Below, piece by piece: positions 1-7,933 of a stretch of DNA of 64,000 nucleotides. Numbering within the stretch: the first letter of the stretch is position 1; the number at the start of each line of letters is the position of its first letter. Source of the stretch: an uncultured Kiritimatiellota bacterium (GTDB lineage Bacteria > Verrucomicrobiota > Kiritimatiellia > RFP12 > UBA1067). The DNA is taken from the NCBI GenBank assembly GCA_934621385.1, contig CAKTUI010000002.1, positions 1-64,000 on the forward strand, read 5' to 3'. Under the pieces are notes generated by a model. That model ran no database searches, was not told the origin of the DNA, and was given only the letters and a program-made list of their open reading frames with translations. A program made the position numbers and the translations under genes.

Positions 1-171
1 AGCAAGAATCTTTACCTCGCTATCTCGTTACGTTGTAATTCTCCTTAATTCCACAAACTCCCAACTTTCAAAGAACATTGCCCGCCGTCGGTTTCAACCC
101 CCTTTCGGAGGTTTCGCACCCTTCGTGGCGAACGAGTGCATAGTATAGCACAAAAGCCGGACGCGGCGCAA
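1..171 (-). promoter_or_regulatory. Strong sigma70-like promoter and boxA-like leader reading out of the left edge
   Basis: On the minus strand a -10 TATACT (142-147) lies 18 bases downstream of a -35 TTGCGC (166-171). The transcript would run leftwards through TGTTCTTTGAAAG (65-77), which resembles the boxA antitermination element found in leaders of rRNA operons. No ATG-initiated frame begins in the leader, although an AAGGAG-like stretch occurs near 42-50. The promoter is seen directly. That it drives a stable-RNA operon is an inference; an ordinary protein gene starting just outside the window is the alternative. Confidence 0.45.
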
Positions 172-331
172 TGGGGAATTTGAAAAAACCGAAAGAAAGT
201 TCTATAACAATCAAAAAACGACCATAAACCCGTAAATTTCAAGCGCGCAATTCCCCGAACGAACCACAGGAACGAGCCCTCCGCCCCTCAAACGAGGCCC
301 TCAGCGGTCACCCAAGCTCCCAAAACCGCCT

Positions 332-3037
332 TCACAGGACGGTGCGCAGCTTCTCTTTCGTAATCGGCTTCGTCAGAACGGCGTCGAAAACGGACATATC
401 GAACGAACTCCCCGAACCGACATCCGCCGTCACAGCAACGACCCGGCACCCGCCGAACGACGGGAGCGCACGCAACTGCCGCGCCAAGGTCGCACCATCC
501 ATCTCGGGCATCCACAGATCCGTCAGGACAAGTTCAGCCGGCATCTCCGAAAAGAGCGCCAGCGCCTCTTTCCCCGAACTCGCCGTCCGAATCGTCTCCA
601 CCCCAAGGTGCGTCAGATGGACCTTGAGAATTGTCAGGTTCAGCGGCACATCATCAACCAGCAGGACGGTCTTCGGGAATGTGCTGACGATCGGCTCCTG
701 AACCACCTGCGGCACGACCTCGGATGCGCTTACCATCTCGACATTGGGGATGCGCAAGGTGAAGGTGCTGCCCACATGGGGTGTCGACTTCACCGAAATC
801 GACCCACCGGCCGATTCCACAAGCCGTTTCACGATGGGCAGACCAAGCCCCGTTCCCTCATAGATGCGTCCGCCACGCGTCGCAATGTCCTGCTCGAACG
901 GGTCGAATATCCGATCCAACTGCACGGACTCAATGCCAATGCCCGTATCCGAAACAACAATCTCCAGGTCGCAACCCCCGTCCATGAAATAGTTTAGCCG
1001 CACCGCGCACTCGACCGTCCCGTTCGCCGTGAACTTGACCGCATTGCCCAACAGGTTCAGGAAAATCTGACGAAACTGCAGGGGCGAGAGCTTGAGTCGA
1101 GGGAAGCCCGCAGGAACGTTGAAAATGAAGCGAATCTTCCGTTCGCGGACCTTTTCCGCAAAAATCGCCAGAAACTCGCGTTTCAGAGCAAAGAAGTCCA
1201 CGACCCCCTGCCGCATGTCTACCTTCCCGGCCTCGACCTTCGAAAGGTCCAGGACATCGTTAATCAGGTCAAGCAGTACATTCGACGAGCGGAAGATGCC
1301 ATTGGCGTAAGCCTTGACCTTCGGAAGTTCGAGATTTGGCTGCGTCAGAAAGTCGGCGAATCCGATGACGGCGTTGAGCGGTGTGCGGATTTCGTGCGAG
1401 ACGGTCGCCAGGAACCGCGTCCGCGCCCGTTCGCCAGCCTGCGCACGGACAAGTGCCCTCGCAAGGCGGATGTGGAAGAAAAGAAACATCCCCGTAAATG
1501 AAACGAGCACGAGGAGCGAGAACCCCGCAACAACGAATACCCACTGACGATCCGTCAAGAAGGGATGCGACATCGACTCCGTGACAGCATGGTAGACATG
1601 CGCGGCCATCTCCCCCTCGGAAAGCGTTTCCACGCACTTGGCGACAATGGATACGAGCGTGGCATCGAGCCCGGCAGACGGCACGAGCATGACGCGCTGC
1701 GGATAGAGAATGCGCGAATCAACCCGCTTGAAATCCACCTGATTAATGATATTCATGTTCTGGCAGGCCATCAGGGCCTCGGGAAGTGACGCGGCAATTG
1801 CGTCCACATTTCCGCGCAAGACTCCATTCAGTGCCTCTTCCAGCGACTGATAAGGTTTCAAGTGCACAGCACCCGCCCGCCGATACTCGTTCTGCAGGTG
1901 GATGTCGTAGGTCGGGACACCGAAACGGGCCTCCGAAACCACGGGAATCGCGTGCCGATGCCGCGTAATGAAGATTCGCGGCACGCTCGCCAGACAAATC
2001 CCGCCCGAATATCCAGGAAGGTCGGAAACCGGCACGCCCAACGGCGCCCAAAAGTCAACCTCGTGCATCAGAAAGCGCGTCCGCGCCATCTGCTCGTCCC
2101 CGGGCTTGACATACTGAAAGGCCAGCCCCGTGCGTTTACCGACCTGATCAAGAATGTTGCAGACGAGGCCAATCGCCCGATCCTCGTCCTCATTCCACCC
2201 CTTGAACGGCATCTTGCCGGGTGTCAAGTCCACGATGATTGGCTGTCCGGTCACGCGGTGCTTCTCCAACCAGATGCGCTCCTCGTTCGTCAGATCCATT
2301 TCAATGCGCGGCGTCACAGGGAAATGCCGCGCCTGGATGCGAGAATTCAGGTCGGGCAATTCGCTCTGTAAACGGAGGATTCCGTTCTCAACCTGCTCCA
2401 GGAGATCCTTCCGTGCACTGGGAACGCAGATGTAGGTCGGCTGCGACGGAAAGGAGACCAGATCCCGCGAGGAGAGAAATTTCTCCGCACCAAGCGCATA
2501 GACGGCCCCAATCTCGCCCGTGAAGAATGCCCGCTCAGCCGCCTCGGCACTCGCGTATCGGCGCAAGCGATAACGGATTCCTCTGAAGGTCAGGTATTTC
2601 TCAAGTATCGCCTGGGTCTGGTCGCCCGGACCGATGCCAATTTCGATGTCCTGCCATGTCTGAGGTTGTCCAATGACATACGGTGAACTCGGGTGCACGA
2701 AGAGATGCGGACGATACTCACCCGTCGCATAGGCGGGAAAACTGAACTGGTTCCGCCGTTCGGACGTGGCCGTCACCCCACCGACGATGTCAATCTCGTT
2801 CCGGGCGAGGCGCGCCAGTGCCTCATCGTATGTGCAGTAGACGGGCGTGATGCTCCAGTCGTTTACTTTCGCCAACTGCACATACCAGTCAATCATCGCC
2901 CCCGCAAGCGAACCGTCCTCCCGGCGCTCACAAAGGCCCGACTCAAGGTAGTAGGCCGCACGAACAGGCGTTGCGGGAAACAGTTCAACCGGCAGGAGAA
3001 TTGTCGCCGCAACGAGAATCCCCGCGCAAAACCTCAT
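332..3037 (-). CDS. BvgS-like hybrid sensor histidine kinase
   Basis: The 901-residue protein starts with a signal peptide (about 1-27). Two periplasmic solute-binding-type (SBP_bac_3-like) sensor domains follow at about 28-245 and 262-490, then one membrane helix at about 499-522. The cytoplasmic part has a HisKA domain with the H-box FLATVSHEIRTPLN (phospho-acceptor His548), a HATPase domain (N box near 661-665, DTGIG at 697-701, GTGLGL at 728-733) and a receiver domain (acidic pair D795/D796, phospho-acceptor D840, Lys890). It should autophosphorylate on His and pass phosphate to its own receiver. There is no HPt domain and no DNA-binding output, so a partner regulator must lie elsewhere. 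The start overlaps the stop of the upstream membrane sensor by 4 bases (ATGA), implying translational coupling. GGGAG lies 6 bases before the ATG. The ligand is not predictable, although the SBP folds suggest a small amino-acid-like molecule. Confidence 0.93.
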   Translation of the reverse strand: MRFCAGILVAATILLPVELFPATPVRAAYYLESGLCERREDGSLAGAMIDWYVQLAKVNDWSITPVYCTYDEALARLARNEIDIVGGVTATSERRNQFSFPAYATGEYRPHLFVHPSSPYVIGQPQTWQDIEIGIGPGDQTQAILEKYLTFRGIRYRLRRYASAEAAERAFFTGEIGAVYALGAEKFLSSRDLVSFPSQPTYICVPSARKDLLEQVENGILRLQSELPDLNSRIQARHFPVTPRIEMDLTNEERIWLEKHRVTGQPIIVDLTPGKMPFKGWNEDEDRAIGLVCNILDQVGKRTGLAFQYVKPGDEQMARTRFLMHEVDFWAPLGVPVSDLPGYSGGICLASVPRIFITRHRHAIPVVSEARFGVPTYDIHLQNEYRRAGAVHLKPYQSLEEALNGVLRGNVDAIAASLPEALMACQNMNIINQVDFKRVDSRILYPQRVMLVPSAGLDATLVSIVAKCVETLSEGEMAAHVYHAVTESMSHPFLTDRQWVFVVAGFSLLVLVSFTGMFLFFHIRLARALVRAQAGERARTRFLATVSHEIRTPLNAVIGFADFLTQPNLELPKVKAYANGIFRSSNVLLDLINDVLDLSKVEAGKVDMRQGVVDFFALKREFLAIFAEKVRERKIRFIFNVPAGFPRLKLSPLQFRQIFLNLLGNAVKFTANGTVECAVRLNYFMDGGCDLEIVVSDTGIGIESVQLDRIFDPFEQDIATRGGRIYEGTGLGLPIVKRLVESAGGSISVKSTPHVGSTFTLRIPNVEMVSASEVVPQVVQEPIVSTFPKTVLLVDDVPLNLTILKVHLTHLGVETIRTASSGKEALALFSEMPAELVLTDLWMPEMDGATLARQLRALPSFGGCRVVAVTADVGSGSSFDMSVFDAVLTKPITKEKLRTVL

Positions 3038-3747
3038 GCATTTCTCCCAATCTGCCGCGCCATCATCCAGCGCCCGAACAGTCCACCCATCACAAGGAGG
3101 GCCAGCCCAATCAGCACATCGAAGGTCACCATCTTCGCCCAGCCCCGGACGGCCCGCGTTTCGGCGTAGAGGATAACGCCCTCAATGGCATCATCCAACG
3201 CCGCGTAAATGCGGAACTTGAACGAGAAGTAGCCATCACCGAGGACCTCCGAGCAGGCACGACGGCGGCATTCTTCCGCTGTCACGATCAGCTCCTCGTC
3301 CGTCAGACGGCAACCCTGGATTTCTGGTGGCGCGGACTTCAACTCCTCGTCATCAATCATCAGCCGCATGGCGTGGTATTCCATCTGCATCAGTTCCATC
3401 GACAGGTTCATCGCCGTGCGCAAGTGGTTCTCGACCTCCGCCGAACCGCGCACGTTCGACAACAGGTGAAACGCCTCCTCACGGTGCTTGGACTGCTTCG
3501 CTTCGCGGAAATAGGCATCGCGCTCGGCAATCGATCCAGTCATCACATAACGCGTGACGTGGAGGCTGAGGATCTCAGACCCCGAGCGCATATTCGCATA
3601 GGCGCGACGCAAATCTGACACATCTCGCGCACACGAATCAAGCGTACCGTAGTGACGCGAAACAATCAGCCCCGAGCACCCCATGAGGATGCCGACGAAC
3701 GCAAGGGCGAACAAGCCCTTCACAAAGACCACCTTCTTATTGACCAT
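3034..3747 (-). CDS. Membrane helical-bundle sensor protein, partner of the hybrid kinase
   Basis: The protein has about 237 residues and is mostly helical, with a membrane helix near each end (about residues 6-29 and 206-228 from the chosen start). The roughly 175-residue segment between them should be periplasmic. This is the topology of four-helix-bundle (4HB_MCP/CHASE3-like) sensor modules, here without any cytoplasmic signalling domain. It is co-transcribed with the hybrid kinase and overlaps it by 4 bases, so it probably modulates that kinase. I chose the internal ATG at 3747, which has GGAG nine bases upstream. The in-frame ATG at 3762 would add five residues and has a weaker ribosome binding site. 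The sequence family is not recognised, and the function is inferred from topology and context only. Confidence 0.7.
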   Translation of the reverse strand: MVNKKVVFVKGLFALAFVGILMGCSGLIVSRHYGTLDSCARDVSDLRRAYANMRSGSEILSLHVTRYVMTGSIAERDAYFREAKQSKHREEAFHLLSNVRGSAEVENHLRTAMNLSMELMQMEYHAMRLMIDDEELKSAPPEIQGCRLTDEELIVTAEECRRRACSEVLGDGYFSFKFRIYAALDDAIEGVILYAETRAVRGWAKMVTFDVLIGLALLVMGGLFGRWMMARQIGRNA

Positions 3748-3884
3748 ATTCCCGCACTCCATGACTCATGCATCCACCCGAATGGCGACATTTTGCCGCG
3801 ACCGATCCAAGCGGAAATTCCCTTGCACCCTCACCCGCAAGCGATGGTTGGACGATTAAAGGCGCGGGTGCAAAAGATGCTGCC

Positions 3885-3893
3885 ATTATAGCA
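3885..3893 (-). promoter_or_regulatory. Extended -10 promoter of the sensor/kinase operon
   Basis: The minus strand reads TGCTATAAT, an extended -10 with a perfect TATAAT box (3885-3890). The -35 region is poor. The inferred leader before the first gene is about 120 bases and contains a small CTTGC/GCAAG hairpin. I recognise no known riboswitch in it. Confidence 0.5.
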
Positions 3894-3938
3894 CAATCGC
3901 AGCAAGAATTGATAGGGCAATGCGTCGATCCAAGGCGA

Positions 3939-4559
3939 TCAGGCGTTCGTCTGCGCGGCGATTTCCTGCAACCGGCGGATGGCATCGTACGGCGCGGACG
4001 AACCGCACACAGCACGAACCACCGCCCAGTTCCGCGCACCGGCCGCCAGCACGGACGGCAACGTCCCGAAGTCAATTCCGCCAATTGCCACGGCAGGAAA
4101 AGGTACACTCGCAATCATCCGCCCAGCCGTTTCCGTCCCAAGCACGGGGTCGGGAATCTTCTTGGTCGGCGTTGCGAAAACCGGCCCAACGCCAATGTAG
4201 TCCGGGCATTGCCCAACAGCGGTCCGCGCCTGCTCAAGGTTGTGCGTGGACAGTCCGACAATCCCCAGTCCCGGGTAGTTCCGCCGCACGTCGGCCACGG
4301 GCATATCGCCCTGGCCGACATGAACACCGTCCGCCCCGACTTCGGCGGCAATGGACGGGTCGTCGTTCACGATGAACACGGTCTGCGTCCCCTGCGTGAT
4401 CCGACGAAGTGCCGTCCCAACCGCGACAATCTCGGCACGCGGCGCTTCCTTCATCCGCAGCTGAACCATCCGAACGCCAGCACGAACCGCCACCTCGCAG
4501 CAGCGTTCGTAGCCGACGACCGGATTGGTCATCACGAGATAAAAGCCGAAGTCCTTCAT
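3939..4559 (-). CDS. thiE: Thiamine-phosphate synthase ThiE
   Basis: A 206-residue TIM-barrel enzyme that joins HMP-pyrophosphate and the thiazole phosphate to give thiamine phosphate. Family motifs are visible in order: QLRMKEA (33-39), VNDDPSIAAEVGADGVHVGQ (64-83), GLSTHN (102-107), YIGVGPVFATPTK (121-133) and AIGGI (158-162). The reading frame extends further upstream, but the true start is the ATG at 4559. That ATG overlaps the thi4 stop by 4 bases (ATGA), and residue 1 there matches the usual family N-terminus. It is co-expressed with thi4 under the TPP riboswitch. No thiC or thiD is present in the window, so the HMP branch must be elsewhere or HMP must be imported. Confidence 0.95.
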   Translation of the reverse strand: MKDFGFYLVMTNPVVGYERCCEVAVRAGVRMVQLRMKEAPRAEIVAVGTALRRITQGTQTVFIVNDDPSIAAEVGADGVHVGQGDMPVADVRRNYPGLGIVGLSTHNLEQARTAVGQCPDYIGVGPVFATPTKKIPDPVLGTETAGRMIASVPFPAVAIGGIDFGTLPSVLAAGARNWAVVRAVCGSSAPYDAIRRLQEIAAQTNA

Positions 4560-5347
4560 CGGGCCTTCAAATCCTGCGCGACAATCTGCGCAATCTTGCG
4601 CCCGCTCTTCAGCATACCGCCGAAAATCGGACCCATGCGGAAGCCGCCCTGCACGTTGTTGGCCGCCATTCCCGACGCATAAAGCCCGGGATAGAGGCGC
4701 TTCGTGTTCGCAACGGTCGTGCGCTCGCCATCCTCCATCCACATCGGCTTCTCGCCAAGGATTCCGCCCGTCGGCGAATCGACCTTCACGCCGGCCTTGT
4801 TGACGGCCTTGTTGATGATTTCGCTCGGATGCCCCGTGCCATCGATGAGCGCACGAGTCGTCACGACCAGCGGGTCAACGTGCATCTCAAGACGCGCCAC
4901 GGGATTCCAGTTGATGACCACGCCGGACACAATCCCGTTGTGCATCACGATATCCTCGACGCGCACGGTGTTGAAAATCGTCGCACCGGCCTTGCGGGCA
5001 CCGAAAATCAGCCCGGAAGCCATTTCGACGGAATCGACCGTGTGGTAGAGGTCGTTGTAGGGAACCGTCGTAATGCCGAACTCATGGAGGATTTCCGCCG
5101 CATCGTTCTGCACCGCGACCTCGTTCATCAGCATTCCGCCGCCCCAGACACCGCCACCCGGTGCCAGTTTCGACTCGTAGACGGCGACCTTGAACCCCGC
5201 CTTCGCCAAGTCATGCGCCGCCACGAGTCCGCTCGGGCCTGCACCGACAATTGCGACATCAATCGCAAGATTGTCTTCGAGTTTCTTGAAATATCCCCGG
5301 ACAATTGCGCCAGAGATCACCTCTTCCATCACCGTATTCTCGGCCAT
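4556..5347 (-). CDS. thi4: Sulfide-dependent thiazole synthase, Thi4 family (cysteine-free)
   Basis: A 263-residue FAD/NAD-fold protein of the archaeal/bacterial Thi4 type, which makes the thiazole moiety of thiamine from NAD and glycine. The dinucleotide motif GAGPSG is at 35-40, a glycine-rich APGGGVWGGGM loop at 62-72, TGHPSEI at 171-177 and the C-terminal GMAANNVQGGFRMGP at 226-240. Yeast and plant Thi4 are suicide enzymes that donate sulfur from an active-site cysteine. This protein has no cysteine at all, so it cannot use that chemistry and should take free sulfide, which fits an anaerobe. The start ATG follows GGAAAGGAAG. It is the first gene downstream of a TPP riboswitch and promoter and is translationally coupled to thiE. 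Confidence 0.93.
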   Translation of the reverse strand: MAENTVMEEVISGAIVRGYFKKLEDNLAIDVAIVGAGPSGLVAAHDLAKAGFKVAVYESKLAPGGGVWGGGMLMNEVAVQNDAAEILHEFGITTVPYNDLYHTVDSVEMASGLIFGARKAGATIFNTVRVEDIVMHNGIVSGVVINWNPVARLEMHVDPLVVTTRALIDGTGHPSEIINKAVNKAGVKVDSPTGGILGEKPMWMEDGERTTVANTKRLYPGLYASGMAANNVQGGFRMGPIFGGMLKSGRKIAQIVAQDLKAR

Positions 5348-5356
5348 GGTCGTTTC

Positions 5357-5446
5357 TTCCTTTCCTACGCGGGCATTACCCCGTTCAGGTTGTTACCGGT
5401 ATTTTCTCAGCCGTACGCACCGTGCGTACAAGCACCCGGATAAGAT
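5357..5446 (-). ncRNA. TPP riboswitch (THI element)
   Basis: Read on the minus strand, the leader of thi4 shows the ordered THI-box blocks: CCGGGTGC (5433-5440), GGCTGAGA (about 5405-5412), AACCTGAAC (about 5381-5389), GGGTAATGCCCGCGTAGG and then GAAAGGA just before the ATG. A variable stem with arms GTACGCAC/GTGCGTAC lies between the first two blocks. The ribosome binding site of thi4 abuts the 3' end of the aptamer, so control of translation initiation is the simplest mode. No terminator hairpin separates the aptamer from the gene. Confidence 0.93.
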
Positions 5447-5453
5447 GGCGGGT

Positions 5454-5483
5454 AGTATAGCCTTTTTGCCTCGGTCCTGTCAA
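5454..5483 (-). promoter_or_regulatory. Promoter of the thi4-thiE operon
   Basis: On the minus strand a perfect -35 TTGACA (5478-5483) is followed after 18 bases by -10 TATACT (5454-5459). The inferred start of transcription lies just upstream of the TPP riboswitch. Confidence 0.8.
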
Positions 5484-5539
5484 TCACGCCTATGCACGGC
5501 GGGGTGGAACGCGGCTCCGAACGGCGCGGCACTTAGACG

Positions 5540-5960
5540 TAGACGGTATAGACGTAGACGGGAATATAAATATTCCCGGTTTTAGACCGCGCGTGCAGGT
5601 GCGCCCCCGCGTACGCGTATGCGTGCGGGCGCGTTCTGAAGGGTGAAGGGTTAAGTAATAATAATACTGGAGAGCCTCTCAGAACGCGCGCGGGCGTGCG
5701 TGTACGCGCACGAGGCGCGGCGGCTTGAAAGGCCAGCCCGGCGAGGACAAGGGACGGGGACTGCGCCCCCGTACCCCCGCAAGCCGCCGCGCCTGAGACG
5801 GGGGACAGGCCGGCCACAGGCTGGAACGCGGCAAGGGTTCTGCCGGCCCGCCGTCCGGCAGGCCATTCAAAGTGCCGCGTTCCGAACGATTTTGGCAACT
5901 TAAAGACTTTCTTAGACTAAAGTGCACCTATATATATGGGGGGACTCGCTGCGAGTCCCC
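5540..5960. repeat. Gene-free cluster of perfect inverted repeats
   Basis: No credible gene is visible here. Successive perfect inverted repeats occur: an 11-base pair of arms at 5629-5639/5679-5689, a 15-base pair at 5713-5727/5780-5794, an 11-base pair at 5823-5833/5873-5883 (enclosing a shorter TGCCGG/CCGGCA pair), and a compact hairpin at about 5940-5960 with arms GGGGACTCGC/GCGAGTCCCC. The region lies between the thi operon promoter and the 3' end of guaA. It could be a structured RNA, a palindromic intergenic repeat array or the remnant of a mobile element. Confidence 0.6.
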
Positions 5961-6057
5961 GACGAACCAACGACACAAAACCGGAAAAGGAAAGGAAAAA
6001 CCGACATGAAACTGAACCACGAAATGCATGGCCCTCACGGACACATGGCCCTTCGGG

Positions 6058-6152
6058 CGAACACGAAAGCTACCGAACACCGCCTCGCGGCGGACACGAA
6101 AACGACTCGCGCCTTTCGTGTCCCGAAGGGCTTTCGCGGCCTTTCGTGTTCG
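6058..6152. repeat. Nested inverted repeats built on CACGAAAG/CTTTCGTG
   Basis: Arms CGAACACGAAAG (6058-6069) and CTTTCGTGTTCG (6141-6152) are a perfect 12-base inverted repeat. They enclose a second perfect pair, GGACACGAAA (6092-6101) and TTTCGTGTCC (6114-6123), and a small CCGCC/GGCGG hairpin between. The rest of 5961-6359 holds no gene that I can support. Confidence 0.6.
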
Positions 6153-6277
6153 GCCGAAGGCCTCGGCCCCATTCTGTACGCCGCAACGAGGCTTTCAGTG
6201 TGTCCCGTGGTTCAAAACTGCCGCGCCCAACTTACGCCTCCGACGAGTTCCACTTGCGACTCGCACAAGTCCCAACT

Positions 6278-6320
6278 GGAAAACGACGCGGAGCGCGGCA
6301 GAACGAAACCGCCGCGCTCC
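6278..6320 (-). terminator. Candidate terminator downstream of guaA
   Basis: The minus strand forms a 10-base-pair stem, GGAGCGCGGC/GCCGCGCTCC (6290-6299 and 6311-6320), about 40 bases after the guaA stop. The following sequence, GCGTCGTTTTCC, has only a short T run, so termination would be weak or factor-assisted. Confidence 0.4.
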
Positions 6321-6359
6321 TTCCGCGCATTCGCTGATTTAATCCGCCGCGTTTGCGGA

Positions 6360-7901
6360 TTATTCCCATTCAATGGTCGCCGGCGGCTTCGAGGAGATGT
6401 CGTAGACGACACGATTGATGCCGCGAACCTCGTTGATGATGCGATTCGACATCGTCGCCAATGTCTCGTACGGGAGATGCGTCCAGTCCGCCGTCATCGC
6501 GTCAATCGAGTTGACCGAACGGATGGCGCACGTGTACTCGTAGGTGCGCTGGTCGCCCATCACGCCGACGGACTTCACCGGCAGGAGCACGGCGAACGTC
6601 TGCCAAATCGTCTTGTAGTCGGGCAACTTGCGCACTTCCTCCTGGACACGGAGATCGGCCTGCTGAAGAAGCCGAACCTTCTCCTCGGTGACTTCCCCGA
6701 GGATGCGCACACCAAGCCCTGGACCGGGGAACGGCTGACGGTCGAGGAGTTCGCTATCCATGCCGAGGACACGACCGACGGCACGAACCTCGTCCTTGAA
6801 CAGGTCGCGTAACGGCTCAACGAGTTCGAACTTGAGGTCGGGCGGCAACCCACCCACATTGTGGTGGCTCTTGATCGTCTGGGAGGGACCCTTCAGCGCG
6901 TGGGAGCTCTCAATCACGTCCGGATAGATCGTGCCCTGGCCGAGGAACTTGCACCGCTTGTACTTACGCGCACAATCGGCAAAGACATTAATGAACTCGC
7001 GTCCGATAATCTTGCGCTTCTGTTCCGGATCGGAGACACCCTTCAGCGCGGCGTAGAAGTGCGAGGCCGCGTGAGCGACATACAGGTCAAGACCAAGCTT
7101 TGCATGGAACATCTCCTCGACCTGCTTGTCCTCGTTGTAACGCAACAGCCCATTGTCGACGAAAATGCAATGGAGACGCGGGCCTATGGCCTTGTGCAGC
7201 AGAACGGCAACAACCGACGAGTCAACGCCACCAGAAAGGCCGAGGACGACTTCCTCATCGCCGACCTGCCGCTTGATCTTCTCCACCGTCTCGTCAATCC
7301 AGCTCGACAGTTTCCAGTCGGCCTTGCATCCGCACACCTTGAAGAGGAAGTTGCCGATGATCTGGTTGCCGAACTCGGTGTGCACGACCTCCGGATGGAA
7401 CTGGATGGCGTAGAACTTGCGCCGCTCATCACGAATCGCCGCGTACGGACAGTTCGCACTGGTGGCCGACACCTGAAAACCGTCGGGAATCTCGGCCACG
7501 CGGTCGCCATGGCTCATCCAGACGACGAACGACTGGGGCAGGCCGGCAAAAAGCACATTGTCGGGAGTCGTCGTCATCTCCGTCTTGCCGTATTCACGGG
7601 ACTCACCCGGCGTCACCTTGCCGCCAAGCGTCTGGCTCATCAGCTGCATTCCGTAGCAGACACCAAGAACGGGGATGCCAAGGTTGAAGATTTCCGCGTC
7701 GATTCCGGGCGCACCCTCCTCAAAGACGCTGTTCGGGCCGCCCGAAAGGATGATGCCGGCGGGCGGGTTCTCGCGCAATTTTGCCGCAGTCGTATCAAAG
7801 CGGATGATTTCGGAATAAACCTGCTGCTCGCGAATCCGCCGCGCAATCAGCTGGGTATACTGGGAACCATAGTCAAGAATCGCAATCCACTGCCTGCTCA
7901 T
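6360..7901 (-). CDS. guaA: GMP synthase (glutamine-hydrolysing)
   Basis: A 513-residue enzyme converting XMP, glutamine and ATP to GMP. The N-terminal class I glutaminase has its nucleophile in GVCYGMQ (Cys82) and the His169/Glu171 pair in FHPEVVHTE. The ATP pyrophosphatase P-loop GLSGGVDSS spans 221-229, and the dimerisation domain ends in the typical TIEWE. The frame continues ten codons upstream, but ATG 7901 matches the usual N-terminus (MSRQWIAILDYGSQY) and has GAGGAAG ahead of it. It is last in a hisH-hisF-guaA run, with 32 bases separating it from hisF. Linking histidine and GMP synthesis makes sense because HisF releases the purine intermediate AICAR. Confidence 0.97.
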   Translation of the reverse strand: MSRQWIAILDYGSQYTQLIARRIREQQVYSEIIRFDTTAAKLRENPPAGIILSGGPNSVFEEGAPGIDAEIFNLGIPVLGVCYGMQLMSQTLGGKVTPGESREYGKTEMTTTPDNVLFAGLPQSFVVWMSHGDRVAEIPDGFQVSATSANCPYAAIRDERRKFYAIQFHPEVVHTEFGNQIIGNFLFKVCGCKADWKLSSWIDETVEKIKRQVGDEEVVLGLSGGVDSSVVAVLLHKAIGPRLHCIFVDNGLLRYNEDKQVEEMFHAKLGLDLYVAHAASHFYAALKGVSDPEQKRKIIGREFINVFADCARKYKRCKFLGQGTIYPDVIESSHALKGPSQTIKSHHNVGGLPPDLKFELVEPLRDLFKDEVRAVGRVLGMDSELLDRQPFPGPGLGVRILGEVTEEKVRLLQQADLRVQEEVRKLPDYKTIWQTFAVLLPVKSVGVMGDQRTYEYTCAIRSVNSIDAMTADWTHLPYETLATMSNRIINEVRGINRVVYDISSKPPATIEWE

Positions 7902-7933
7902 AATCGTCCACTTCCTCTTATTGGTTTTCAAAA

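Noticed and set aside
5540..5960. Possible integron attC sites
   Set aside because: The palindromes lack the conserved RYYYAAC/GTTRRRY core sites, and no integrase or gene cassettes are present.
5660..6340. tRNA or rRNA gene in the gap before guaA
   Set aside because: No GTTCRANNC T-loop or cloverleaf arrangement, nor rRNA-like conserved words, could be found by eye on either strand.
5922..6812. Plus-strand frame crossing the intergenic palindromes into guaA
   Set aside because: It has no RBS and no recognisable domain, and it is antisense to guaA over half its length.
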